Positions 1 through 8,242 of a DNA stretch of 64,000 bases are shown here, one piece after another; the first letter of the stretch is position 1, and each line of letters begins with the position of its first letter. Position numbers and translations under genes: made by a program. The DNA comes from JAEUJZ01 sp964460115 (GTDB lineage: Bacteria; Myxococcota_A; Polyangia; Palsa-1104; JAEUJZ01): assembly GCA_964460115.1 (NCBI GenBank), contig CAYWPR010000031.1:1-64000 (forward strand), read 5' to 3'. Below the pieces are notes generated by a model that saw nothing but the letters and a program-made list of their open reading frames with translations, was not told the DNA's origin and ran no database searches.

Positions 1-783
1 GTCTGGGCAGTGGGCGATAAAGGCACGATTCTGCGTTATCGAGGAAGCTCCTTTGCGCTTGTGGACGTCGGTAGGCAGACGTCGCTAAATGCCGTTTGGG
101 GTTCTAGCGCCAGCGATGTCTGGATCGTCGGCAATGGCGGCCTGATTTTGCACTACGACGGCAGCAATTTAGCCATTGTCCAAAGCGGCACCGACAAAGA
201 TTTGCTTGCCGTCTACGGCGTCTCCGCGAATTTGGCTTGGGCTGTTGGAACGGGCGGCACATTTGCCACTTGGGATGGCACACGCTGGAACACGCTAAGT
301 ACCGCCGGCAATCCCACTCTATACACAGTGTGGGGAACCAGTGCCGCCGATGTTTGGGCGGCGGGCGAAATCGGCTCGGTATTTCACACCAACAACGGAA
401 GCCTTAGCGCCGTCACCGGTCCGGCGACAAACGGTGCAATCATTCAAGGAATGTGGGGATCCGCTGTCGATGATTTCTGGGTGACTGCCGATACAAAAAT
501 ATTTCACTATACCAATGTCTTTCACCGACCGAGCGGAGACTGGAGCCAAGCCATCATTCCCGCGATAAGTGGTCTGCGCGGAATTTACGGCCAAAGCGCA
601 AGCAAGATCTATGCGGTCGGAAGCCGCGGTACTCTTTTGCGCTACGACGGCAGCGGGCTTTCTTGGACCCTCGTGCCGACCGGAACCAATCTGGACCTGG
701 CCGCCCCGACAATCAGCCAGAATCGACTTTGGCTCGCTGGCGGCAATCTCCGTACCGGTTTGATTTTGCGCAGCGACCAATAA
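1..783 (+). CDS. VWAVG-repeat beta-propeller-like protein, 3' end (partial)
   Basis: The reading frame is already open at base 1, so the N-terminus lies outside the window and any internal GTG is not the start. About 260 residues remain, made of six to seven degenerate repeats of roughly 40 residues. Each has a core such as VWGTSAADVWAAGEIGSVFH or VWGSSASDVWIVGNGGLILH, that is, hydrophobic-Trp-Gly, Ser-Ala-x-Asp, then Trp-x-Val-Gly and a Gly-rich strand ending in Tyr-Asp-Gly. This pattern is common in exported proteins of Myxococcota and resembles beta-propeller families such as Kelch or the YCF48/photosystem-assembly type. No catalytic motif is visible. It converges on eutB with a hairpin between them. 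Function unknown; probably secreted or surface-bound by analogy only. Confidence 0.75.
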   Translation, partial: VWAVGDKGTILRYRGSSFALVDVGRQTSLNAVWGSSASDVWIVGNGGLILHYDGSNLAIVQSGTDKDLLAVYGVSANLAWAVGTGGTFATWDGTRWNTLSTAGNPTLYTVWGTSAADVWAAGEIGSVFHTNNGSLSAVTGPATNGAIIQGMWGSAVDDFWVTADTKIFHYTNVFHRPSGDWSQAIIPAISGLRGIYGQSASKIYAVGSRGTLLRYDGSGLSWTLVPTGTNLDLAAPTISQNRLWLAGGNLRTGLILRSDQ

Positions 784-790
784 TGAAGAT

Positions 791-827
791 GTTCATAAAT
801 TAGGCTGCGGTGGCCTGATTTATGAAC
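791..827. terminator. Hairpin between convergent genes
   Basis: A 15-bp stem (791-805 with 813-827, one G-T wobble) and a 7-base loop lie eight bases after the stop of the repeat protein and just before the stop of eutB on the other strand. The position between convergent genes fits a bidirectional terminator, although there is no long T tract and the stem is AT-rich. Confidence 0.65.
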
Positions 828-833
828 ACCCTC

Positions 834-2201
834 TTAGGAAAATAGGCTGGCGTCGCCGGCACGGGCGGTCAGGCGGCCGCCTTCGACGATGCCCATTTGC
901 TCGAGCCACGCTTCAAATTCCGGGGCCGGACGCAGATTCAAAAGCTCGCGCATGGTTGCATCGTCGTGAAAGCTCGTAGACTGATAATTGAGCATCACAT
1001 CGTCGCCCATCGGCAGCCCCATAAAGAAATTGCAACCGGCGACCGCGAGCAGTATTTCCAGGTTTTCTAGGTCGTTTTGATCTGCGTCGGCGTGATTTGT
1101 ATAGCAGGCGTCGCAGCCCATGGGCAGCCCGTGCAGCTTGCCCATAAAGTGATCTTCTAGGCCGGCGCGAATGATCTGGCGAGCGTCGTACAGATACTCT
1201 GGCCCGATAAATCCGACGACCGTATTGACCAGAAACGGCTGAAAATGCCGCCCCAGGCCATAATTGCGCGCCTCACAAGTAAGCTGGTCCACGCCATGAT
1301 GCGCGCCGGCAGACAGCGCGCTGCCTTGCCCGGTCTCAAAGTACATGACATTTGGCCCCGTGGCTGTGCCCAGGCGCCGGGTCATGTCCCACGCTTCATG
1401 GAGCATCGGAATGGTGATGCCAAAGGCCTTACAGCCGGCTTCGGTGCCGCACAGCGATTGAAACATCAAACCTAGATGCGCCCCATTTTCCAGGGCTTTC
1501 ATTTGCGTGGTCACATGCGCCAGGCAGCAATTCTGCGTGGGCACCTGCCAGTCGCTCAGAAATTCATGCGTGGCGTTGAGTATCTGCTTGGTAATTTCCC
1601 AGTTGTCCGTCACTGGATTGATGCCAATGACCGCGTCTCCGCAGCCAAAAGACAGCCCGTCCTTTAATGAAGCGATGATGCCTTCAATCGAATCATTTGG
1701 ATGATTGGGTTGCAGCCGAACGCCCAGCCGTCCGCTTTCGCCAAGCGTATTGTTGGCATGAACGACCACGCGAATTTTTCGCCCGGCAACCATCAAGTCC
1801 AAATTCGACATGAGCTTGGCGCAGGCCGCGATCATTTCCGAAGACAGACCTCGGCCAAGTCGCAACAGGTCCGCACCGCTGACTCGGCTGTCTAAAATGT
1901 GTTCGCGCAGTTGCGCGACCGTCCAGTTTTTGACCGAGTTCAGAATCGGCTGGCTGAGGTTATCAAGGATGAGGCGCGTGACCGCGTCTTCTTCATATGG
2001 AACTGCCGGGTATTCTAAAAAAGCGGCCAGCGGAACTTCAGAAAGAACCAGTTTGGCCGCCACCCGCTCCAGCGCGTCCGCGGCGGCAAGGCCAGCCAGA
2101 CGGTCGCCTGATTTTTCTTCGTTGGCTTTGGCCATGACCTCATGGAGGTCGCCAAATTGGTAAGTTTTTCCACGCAGAAGCGCCTTCAGCTTAAGCTGCA
2201 T
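834..2201 (-). CDS. eutB: Ethanolamine ammonia-lyase large subunit
   Basis: EutB is the TIM-barrel catalytic subunit of adenosylcobalamin-dependent ethanolamine ammonia-lyase, which converts ethanolamine to acetaldehyde and ammonia. The protein is colinear with enterobacterial EutB over its whole length (about 455 residues), with family blocks such as SFGVGDAVIG-like SFGCGDAVIGINPVTD, YFETGQGSALSAGA, VGFIGPEYLYDARQIIRAGL, CYTNHADADQN and a C-terminal RLTARAGDASLF. The ATG at 2201 is chosen because it places MQLKLKALL against the usual EutB N-terminus; a TTG at 2213 would add four residues. The gene stands alone: no eutC, eut shell genes or reactivase flank it on this strand. Activity normally needs the EutC small subunit, so either eutC is elsewhere or the enzyme is unusual. 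Confidence 0.93.
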   Translation of the reverse strand: MQLKLKALLRGKTYQFGDLHEVMAKANEEKSGDRLAGLAAADALERVAAKLVLSEVPLAAFLEYPAVPYEEDAVTRLILDNLSQPILNSVKNWTVAQLREHILDSRVSGADLLRLGRGLSSEMIAACAKLMSNLDLMVAGRKIRVVVHANNTLGESGRLGVRLQPNHPNDSIEGIIASLKDGLSFGCGDAVIGINPVTDNWEITKQILNATHEFLSDWQVPTQNCCLAHVTTQMKALENGAHLGLMFQSLCGTEAGCKAFGITIPMLHEAWDMTRRLGTATGPNVMYFETGQGSALSAGAHHGVDQLTCEARNYGLGRHFQPFLVNTVVGFIGPEYLYDARQIIRAGLEDHFMGKLHGLPMGCDACYTNHADADQNDLENLEILLAVAGCNFFMGLPMGDDVMLNYQSTSFHDDATMRELLNLRPAPEFEAWLEQMGIVEGGRLTARAGDASLFS

Positions 2202-2278
2202 CTCGAGGCGCAATGCTTACTGCGGTCTAAGCCAGCTCGTCAAGCAAGGACGATATGAGGCCTGCAAAAAGGCTACAA

Positions 2279-2307
2279 TTGACACTGCACAGCGGCCCAT
2301 CTATATT
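2279..2307 (+). promoter_or_regulatory. Sigma70-type promoter of the nuo operon
   Basis: A perfect -35 box TTGACA (2279-2284) is followed, after exactly 17 bases, by TATATT (2302-2307). The predicted start of transcription lies near 2314, leaving a leader of about 20 bases before the nuoA ATG at 2334, with a GAGGT ribosome-binding site inside it. It sits in the 130-base divergent gap between eutB and nuoA. Confidence 0.75.
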
Positions 2308-2333
2308 CGCCGCGGAGCAAACGAGGTCCCCGT

Positions 2334-2735
2334 ATGTCCGTCGATTATGCCCCCTCGCTAGTCGCCATCCTCTTTGGCATCGGTTTTTCCTGCTTTTTTC
2401 TGTCGCTGGCGATGTTTTTTGGTCCCAAGCGGAAAGATGCAGAAAAGCTCGACACTTTCGAATGCGGTTCCGATCCGATCGGTAGCCCGCGCGTGCGGTT
2501 TTCCGTCAAGTTCTACCAGGTGGCCATCCTGTTCCTGGTGTTCGACATCGAGTCGGCGTTTCTGTATCCCTGGGCAGCGATATACCGCAAATTGTCCTGC
2601 GACGGAGACATCGCGGGTGTCCTGTGCATGGGCACCGTAAGCTTTTTTGGCTACGTTGAAATGCTGGTTTTTGTCGCAACCCTGGTGATTGCGCTGGCCT
2701 ATGTATGGCGCAAGCGCGCAATTGGCTGGGGATGA
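2334..2735 (+). CDS. nuoA: NADH-quinone oxidoreductase subunit A
   Basis: NuoA is a small membrane-arm subunit of respiratory complex I, next to the quinone site. The 133 residues show the family layout: an N-terminal transmembrane helix, the conserved loop with FECGSDPIGSPRVRFSVKFY, a second helix starting with the acidic VFDIESAFLYPW block, and a third helix (about residues 100-125). The ATG at 2334 is preceded by GAGGT. It is the first gene of a plus-strand run nuoA-B-C-D-G-H-I, with nuoB beginning nine bases after its stop. Length and motifs are standard; nothing looks degenerate. Confidence 0.96.
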   Translation: MSVDYAPSLVAILFGIGFSCFFLSLAMFFGPKRKDAEKLDTFECGSDPIGSPRVRFSVKFYQVAILFLVFDIESAFLYPWAAIYRKLSCDGDIAGVLCMGTVSFFGYVEMLVFVATLVIALAYVWRKRAIGWG

Positions 2736-2744
2736 GGTTTGACC

Positions 2745-3287
2745 ATGGCAGAAAACTACCTGACCAAGCTTGACGACGCCATCAACTGGGGCCGCAAGAA
2801 TTCGTTTTTCACCTATCCGTTCGCCACGGCCTGCTGCGCCATGGAATTTATGGCGACGATGTCCCCCAAGCACGACATCGCGCGCTTCGGGGCGGAATTG
2901 CCGCGATTTTCCCCCCGGCAGGCGGATTTGCTGATCGTGATTGGAACAATCACGGAAAAGCAGGCGCCGGCCCTGCATCGCATCTGGGCCCAGATGGCCG
3001 AACCCAAATATGTCATCGCCTTTGGCGTCTGTGCCTCGACCGGTGGCTTTTACCAGAACTATGGAACGCTGCCGGGTTGCGATCAGGTGATTCCAGTCGA
3101 TGTCTACGTGCCGGGTTGTCCGCCGCGGCCCGAGCAAGTGTTTGATGGCTTGATTCTGCTGCAGAAAAAGGTACAGGAAGGCTCTACATGGGTGCAGCGC
3201 CGCGACCGTGGCGAAAAGCATGCCGGCGAATGGGTGACGCCACGTCCGCCCGAAGTAGCCCCCGGCCATCTTCCGGTGATTTCGTAG
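2745..3287 (+). CDS. nuoB: NADH-quinone oxidoreductase subunit B
   Basis: NuoB carries the terminal [4Fe-4S] cluster N2 that passes electrons to quinone. The ligands are visible: the adjacent cysteine pair in FATACCAMEF, a third in AFGVCASTGGF and a fourth in YVPGCPPRPEQ, together with the GxGAELPRFSPRQAD-like block. The ATG at 2745 is preferred over a TTG six bases upstream, because it lies nearer the usual NuoB start. The protein is about 180 residues, a normal length, with a short basic, Pro-rich tail. It lies between nuoA and nuoC, 26 bases before the latter. Confidence 0.97.
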   Translation: MAENYLTKLDDAINWGRKNSFFTYPFATACCAMEFMATMSPKHDIARFGAELPRFSPRQADLLIVIGTITEKQAPALHRIWAQMAEPKYVIAFGVCASTGGFYQNYGTLPGCDQVIPVDVYVPGCPPRPEQVFDGLILLQKKVQEGSTWVQRRDRGEKHAGEWVTPRPPEVAPGHLPVIS

Positions 3288-3313
3288 TTCGAAGGAACTT
3301 CCGAAGGATATAA

Positions 3314-3808
3314 ATGAGCAAGGCAGATCTGGACAAGCTCGTCGCACAGTTTCCAGAAGCGATCATCTCGACGCATAGCCAACACGGCGATGAGACCGCG
3401 GTGGTGCTGGTGTCGCAGCTTATCGAGCTTATGCGCTGGCTGAAAAACACCGCCGGCTTCGACATGCTGGTCGATATCACCGCAGTCGATTTTTTGGGCC
3501 GCGACCTGCGCTTTGAAGTGGTCTATCACTTGCGCTCTATGAAGACCGGCTCGCGCCTGCGCATCAAAGTTCAGGTGGCCCAAATCGAAGAGGGCCCGTC
3601 CCCCGAGGTGCCATCGGTTGTATCGTTATGGCCGGCAGCGAACTGGCTAGAGCGTGAAACCTTTGACATGTTTGGTATAAAGTTCGTCGATCATCCGGAC
3701 CTGCGACGAATTCTTCTTTATGAAGAATTTGTTGGCCATCCGCTGCGCAAAGATTATCCGAAAGAAAAGCGGCAGCCCCTGATTCGCCGCGACTACACCA
3801 TGGAGTGA
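3314..3808 (+). CDS. nuoC: NADH-quinone oxidoreductase subunit C
   Basis: NuoC is the 30-kDa-type peripheral-arm subunit of complex I, which packs against NuoD near the quinone-binding site. The 164-residue protein has the family signature in its C-terminal half: WLERETFDMFGIKFVDHPDL followed by RRILL and HPLRKDYP. The ATG at 3314 has AAGGA upstream. Its stop codon (3806-3808) ends two bases before the nuoD ATG at 3811, so translation is probably coupled. NuoC and NuoD are separate here, not fused as in some proteobacteria. Confidence 0.96.
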   Translation: MSKADLDKLVAQFPEAIISTHSQHGDETAVVLVSQLIELMRWLKNTAGFDMLVDITAVDFLGRDLRFEVVYHLRSMKTGSRLRIKVQVAQIEEGPSPEVPSVVSLWPAANWLERETFDMFGIKFVDHPDLRRILLYEEFVGHPLRKDYPKEKRQPLIRRDYTME

Positions 3809-3810
3809 GC

Positions 3811-5151
3811 ATGGCCACCCCGACCCAGGCCCAGGAAAATTCAGCAGCCGGGACCCGGCAGGTCGTCCTTGGCATGCCTAGCCCCAATGAGATCGTGCGC
3901 GATCGCGCCCAGCAATTGCAGAAGGGCAACGTCCCTGCCGAGGACGCAGAAGGATTCGACGACGAAGAAATTGCGCTGCCCACCGACCCCATGACCCTGA
4001 ACATGGGACCCTCGCATCCTGCCGTTCACGGCACGGTGCGTATCGTTCTGACCGTCGATGGGGAAACCGTCACTGATTCCGATGTACAGATCGGGTACCT
4101 GCATCGCTGTTTCGAAAAAGAATCGGAACACGCGACCTGGACCCAAATCTTTCCGTATACCGATCGGCTGAACTATGTTTCGCCGCTGCTCAACAACGTC
4201 GGATTTGCGCTGGCGGTCGAAAAGCTCCTAGGCATCGATAAACAAATCCCCGAACGGGCCCAGTACATTCGCGTCATCGTCGGCGAGATGTCGCGCATCA
4301 CCGATCATCTGACCTGCCTTGGTGCGTCCACCGCTGAACTTGGTGCCATCACCGTGTTTATGTGGATGGTCAAAGTGCGCGAATGGCTGTGGGAGATTCT
4401 CGAAGAGCTTACCGGCGCGCGTCTGACCCACAGCTACGTGCGCGTTGGCGGAGTCAGCGCCGACTTGACGGCCAACTTCGCCGAGCGGCTGCGCAATGTG
4501 CTCGGCAAAGCCCGCGAGACTTTGGTCGATGTCGAAAAAGCACTGATCAAAAACCGCATCTTTCGCGATCGTATGGACGGCGTCGGAATCATGACACCTG
4601 AAGACGCCATCGCATACGGCTGGACCGGACCGTGCTTGCGATCGACCGGCGTGCCCTACGATGTTCGCAAAGATCATCCTTACCTAGTCTATGACCGCTT
4701 CGATTTTGATGTACCGGTGGGTTCCACCGGGGACAACTTTGATCGCTATGCGGTGCGCCTAGAAGAAATAAGACAATCGATACGCATCATCGAACAAGCT
4801 TTGGATCAGATTGCGCCGGGTCCGGTCCTTCATGATGACCCGCGCATCGCGCTACCCCCCAAACGCGAAGTTTACAACACCATCGAGGGCATGATTGGGC
4901 ATTTCAAGATCATCTTCGATGGCATCAAGATTCCCGCTGGCGAGGTGTATTCCTACACGGAAGCTGGCAATGGAGAGCTTGGCTTTTATATCGTTTCTGA
5001 CGGTACAGGCCGGCCCTATCGTTGCCATGTGCGCGCTCCAAGCTTCATCGTCATGCAGTCCGTGCATAAGCTGATACAAGGAGTCGGCGTGGCCGACATC
5101 GTCCCGATATTCGGCATGATCAACATGATCGGCGGTGAGTGTGACCGCTGA
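3811..5151 (+). CDS. nuoD: NADH-quinone oxidoreductase subunit D with N-terminal extension
   Basis: NuoD is the 49-kDa-type subunit that forms the quinone pocket with NuoB. Family blocks include MTLNMGPSHPAVHGTVRI, GYLHRCFEKESE, TDRLNYVSPL, RVGGVSADL, GPCLRSTGVPYDVR and the C-terminal FGMINMIGGECDR. The Met of the usual start region is preceded by about 55 extra residues, hydrophilic and acidic, ending in EEIALPTDP; these are not needed for the NuoD fold. The ATG at 3811 is favoured over an in-frame GTG at 3805 that overlaps the nuoC stop. The next gene is nuoG, not nuoE/F, which is unusual for this operon type. Confidence 0.96.
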   Translation: MATPTQAQENSAAGTRQVVLGMPSPNEIVRDRAQQLQKGNVPAEDAEGFDDEEIALPTDPMTLNMGPSHPAVHGTVRIVLTVDGETVTDSDVQIGYLHRCFEKESEHATWTQIFPYTDRLNYVSPLLNNVGFALAVEKLLGIDKQIPERAQYIRVIVGEMSRITDHLTCLGASTAELGAITVFMWMVKVREWLWEILEELTGARLTHSYVRVGGVSADLTANFAERLRNVLGKARETLVDVEKALIKNRIFRDRMDGVGIMTPEDAIAYGWTGPCLRSTGVPYDVRKDHPYLVYDRFDFDVPVGSTGDNFDRYAVRLEEIRQSIRIIEQALDQIAPGPVLHDDPRIALPPKREVYNTIEGMIGHFKIIFDGIKIPAGEVYSYTEAGNGELGFYIVSDGTGRPYRCHVRAPSFIVMQSVHKLIQGVGVADIVPIFGMINMIGGECDR

Positions 5152-5190
5152 CCGAGCCAGGGCCGAGCCCAGAGGAAGCAGAAAAGACCG

Positions 5191-7089
5191 ATGACCCAGG
5201 ACTCAAGGACCCCGTCATTTCCGACCTCTGGCCCGCCTGGTATGACCGGCAAGCCAGCCATCGCCGAGGCGTTGCGCGATATTCAAAGTCCCGCCCCGGT
5301 TAAGCCCGCTGCAGCGGGAGGTGTACCAGTGACCTCTGCCGCACCGGCGCCAAATGCACCGTCGGCGATTTCTAAAGGGGGCAACAGCGGTGCCAATGCG
5401 CCCTCTGAGATGGTGACCCTCAAAATCGACGGCCGCGAGGTACGCGTCAAAAAAGGCACGAACCTGCTTGAAGCGTGCCTGCAAAACACCGTCGACGTCA
5501 GCTACTTTTGCTACCACGCCGGCCTCTCATCGCCGGCAGTTTGCCGTCAGTGCTTGGTCGAAGTAGTCGGCAATCCGAAGCTCGTTCCATCCTGCTACAC
5601 CCCGGTCGCCGACCGCATGGAAGTGGTCACAAATAGCCCACGCGTGCTTTTGGCGCGCCAGCAGATGCTGGAGTTCACACTGGTCAATCATCCGGTAGAT
5701 TGTCCAATCTGTGACAAAGCCGGCGAATGCCATCTGCAGAAGCTGTACAGCGAATGGGATCACAGCGAATCGCGCACCGAGTTCGAAAAGGTACGCAAAC
5801 CCAAGGCGGTGGACCTTGGGCCCACGATTGTTCTAGATGCTGAGCGCTGCATTTTGTGCACGCGCTGCATTCGCGTTTGCGACGAAGTCGCCGGGCAGCA
5901 TCAGCTCGAGATGGCTTGGCGCGGCGATCGCGAGCAACTGACTGTCGCACCGGGGCAGGTGCTGGACAATCCCTACTCGCTAAACACCGTCGATGTTTGT
6001 CCGGTTGGGGCGCTTACCAGCAAAGATTTTCGCTTCACCATGCGAGCGTGGGAGCTTTACACCACGCCTTCAATTTGCACGGGGTGCGCCACCGGCTGCA
6101 ACATTGAAATTCATCACAACCAGGGCGAAATCTGGCGCCTCGTGCCGCGAGAAAACCAGAAGGTCAACAAGTTCTGGATGTGTGACGAAGGCCGCTTTAC
6201 CTATAAGGAAGTGCGGCACCGTCGTCACAGCGGCGCGCGCATCGGCTCTGGAAAGGGCCTGCCGGCGCAGGCGACCAGCTTGGAAAAGGCGGTTACATTC
6301 GCGGCCGAGCGCTTGCGGCGCATTTTTGAAGCCGGTGGAACCATCGGCTTGTGTTTTGGCGCCCAAGCCGAAAACGAAGCTTTGTACGGTCTACGGCGCG
6401 TTGCCGAACGTTTGGAACAGCTTGCCGCAAAGGCTTCGGGACTCGGGCAGGTTCGGCGCTATGTGCTCGGCCGTCAGCCGCGTCCGGATCGCGCCGATGC
6501 GATTTTGCGCCATGCCGACGTAAACCCCAATCGCCGCGGCGCCGAGGTAATGGCGGGTGCAAGCGCGCGCGATTTTGCCGCCCTCAAAGAGGATTTGCAA
6601 AATGGCGTCCTCAAAGCGGTGTGGATGGTCGGCGAGGACATTTCCGCCGGCGAAGATACTCTGCCTGCGGTCACGGCCTTGTTTGACAAACTAGAGCTTC
6701 TCATCATTCAGGCTGTACATGACACGCCGCTCGTTCGGCGGGCCCACGCCCAGTTGCCGGCCGCCTCGGCCGCGGAAGTGGACGGTTCTTTTACCAATGC
6801 CAAGAATATGGTGCAGCGCATTCGTCGCGCTGTCGCTCCACACGGCGATGCACGGTCGCATCTGGACCTTGTGGCGCTTTTGGCACGGAAGGCAGGCTGG
6901 GTAGACGGCGAAAAATGGCAGGTTTCGGCCCGCCAGGCTTTTTTGCACATGGTCGGCACCATCGGCGCCGATGCTCACCCGGGAGGCGGCGGAGGAACAG
7001 CGACCTCGCCGGCCATCGGCTTTGCAGCGGCCGAGTGGGGCCGCGAGCTGCCCCCCATTCAACTTCGCTTTGCAAACTCACGCGGGTAG
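5191..7089 (+). CDS. nuoG: NADH-quinone oxidoreductase subunit G, short form with Pro/Ala N-terminal extension
   Basis: NuoG holds several iron-sulfur clusters of the complex I peripheral arm. About 72 Pro/Ala/Gly-rich residues precede the [2Fe-2S] ferredoxin domain (cysteines in SYFCYHAGL, AVCRQCLVEV and SCYTPV). Then come the His-Cys3 motif HPVDCPICDKAGECHLQ, two [4Fe-4S] groups (CILCTRCIRVC with CPVGAL) and a fourth set, CTGCATGCNIEI with a later Cys in FWMCDEGRF, matching the extra N7-type cluster. The remaining molybdopterin-oxidoreductase-like domain is short, giving 632 residues against about 900 in E. coli. It sits between nuoD and nuoH; nuoE and nuoF, expected here, are absent. Confidence 0.95.
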   Translation: MTQDSRTPSFPTSGPPGMTGKPAIAEALRDIQSPAPVKPAAAGGVPVTSAAPAPNAPSAISKGGNSGANAPSEMVTLKIDGREVRVKKGTNLLEACLQNTVDVSYFCYHAGLSSPAVCRQCLVEVVGNPKLVPSCYTPVADRMEVVTNSPRVLLARQQMLEFTLVNHPVDCPICDKAGECHLQKLYSEWDHSESRTEFEKVRKPKAVDLGPTIVLDAERCILCTRCIRVCDEVAGQHQLEMAWRGDREQLTVAPGQVLDNPYSLNTVDVCPVGALTSKDFRFTMRAWELYTTPSICTGCATGCNIEIHHNQGEIWRLVPRENQKVNKFWMCDEGRFTYKEVRHRRHSGARIGSGKGLPAQATSLEKAVTFAAERLRRIFEAGGTIGLCFGAQAENEALYGLRRVAERLEQLAAKASGLGQVRRYVLGRQPRPDRADAILRHADVNPNRRGAEVMAGASARDFAALKEDLQNGVLKAVWMVGEDISAGEDTLPAVTALFDKLELLIIQAVHDTPLVRRAHAQLPAASAAEVDGSFTNAKNMVQRIRRAVAPHGDARSHLDLVALLARKAGWVDGEKWQVSARQAFLHMVGTIGADAHPGGGGGTATSPAIGFAAAEWGRELPPIQLRFANSRG

Positions 7090-7096
7090 GCCGGCT

Positions 7097-8236
7097 ATGC
7101 TCGAATTTCTTGTCGCTCACTCCGCTTTGCAGGCCCTTCTCAAGATGGCCTTCATCATCCTGGCCTTTGTCATGCCACTGGCTTCGATCAGCACCTGGGC
7201 CGATCGAAAACAGTCGGCATTGATGCAAGACCGCATCGGTCCGAACCGCGCCGAGATCAGAATTCCAATTCTGGGAACGCGGCTGCGAATGTGGGGCATC
7301 CTGCATTTTGTCGCCGATGCGCTGAAGCTAGTCTTTAAAGAAGACCTAGTACCCGCCAAAGTAGACCGCTTTTTGTACGGGTTGGCGCCGGTGATGGCGG
7401 TTGCGCCGGTGCTCATCACTTTTGCCATCATCCCCTTTGGTAGCGATTTGTGCGTCGGTCATATGACCGAGGTCCTAAGCAATTCCGACGTCTGTGCCGC
7501 GACGATTCCGTTACAGGTCGTGCGGCTCGACATTGGCATGCTGTTTTATTTCGCCATCGCTTCCTTGGCGGCCTATGGGACGACGCTTGCCGGCTGGGCT
7601 TCCTACAACAAATGGGGGCTTATCGGTGGTCTTCGTGCTTCTTCGCAGATGATGTCTTACGAAGTGACCATGGGTCTGGCGCTTATGGGGGCGTTTATCG
7701 TCTACGGAACGCTTGAACCAAGCGCGATGGTGCTGGCCCAGGGACCAAATCCGCTGAATTGGGGCGTGTTTTCACAACCGCTCGGCTTCATTCTGTTTCT
7801 AACCGCTGCCGTTGCCGAGACCAAGCGCGCACCTTTTGACCTGCCGGAAGGCGAGTCAGAAATCATCGGCTACTTCGTTGAGTACTCTGGAATGCGCTTT
7901 GGCATCTTCTGGCTTGCCGAGTACATCGAAACCATCTTTTTGGCAGCGGCTGTTACGACGGTATTTTTGGGCGGCTGGCAGGTGCCTGGACTTGCCGACG
8001 ATGGCTTCGCTTCGATCAAGTTGCCCTACATTGCCGTCGTCCTATTGCGCAGTCTGGGCTGGGGTCTGAAGATCATCTTTTTGTGCTGGTTTCAGTTGCT
8101 CGTGCGCTGGACGCTGCCCCGCTTTCGCCCCGATCAGCTTATGCGGCTCGGTTGGAAACAGCTATTGCCGCTATCGATACTCAATATCGTGCTGACTGCC
8201 GGCTATGTGCTGTGGCGGTCTGGGGTCGGGAGGTAA
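7097..8236 (+). CDS. nuoH: NADH-quinone oxidoreductase subunit H
   Basis: NuoH is the membrane subunit that joins the peripheral and membrane arms and forms part of the quinone channel. The 379-residue protein has about eight predicted transmembrane segments and the conserved blocks DRIGPNRAEI, ADALKLVFKED, AFDLPEGESEIIGYFVEYSG-like sequence (APFDLPEGESEIIGYFVEYS), and RFRPDQLMRLGWK near the C-terminus. The ATG at 7097 lies eight bases after the nuoG stop; upstream in-frame starts would run inside nuoG and are rejected. Six bases separate it from nuoI. Confidence 0.97.
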   Translation: MLEFLVAHSALQALLKMAFIILAFVMPLASISTWADRKQSALMQDRIGPNRAEIRIPILGTRLRMWGILHFVADALKLVFKEDLVPAKVDRFLYGLAPVMAVAPVLITFAIIPFGSDLCVGHMTEVLSNSDVCAATIPLQVVRLDIGMLFYFAIASLAAYGTTLAGWASYNKWGLIGGLRASSQMMSYEVTMGLALMGAFIVYGTLEPSAMVLAQGPNPLNWGVFSQPLGFILFLTAAVAETKRAPFDLPEGESEIIGYFVEYSGMRFGIFWLAEYIETIFLAAAVTTVFLGGWQVPGLADDGFASIKLPYIAVVLLRSLGWGLKIIFLCWFQLLVRWTLPRFRPDQLMRLGWKQLLPLSILNIVLTAGYVLWRSGVGR

Positions 8237-8242
8237 AAAGAC

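Noticed and set aside
2358..3347. Long minus-strand open frame antisense to nuoA/nuoB (329 residues)
   Set aside because: It covers conserved complex I genes on the other strand, has Cys/His/Arg-rich composition typical of a shadow frame and no family motif.
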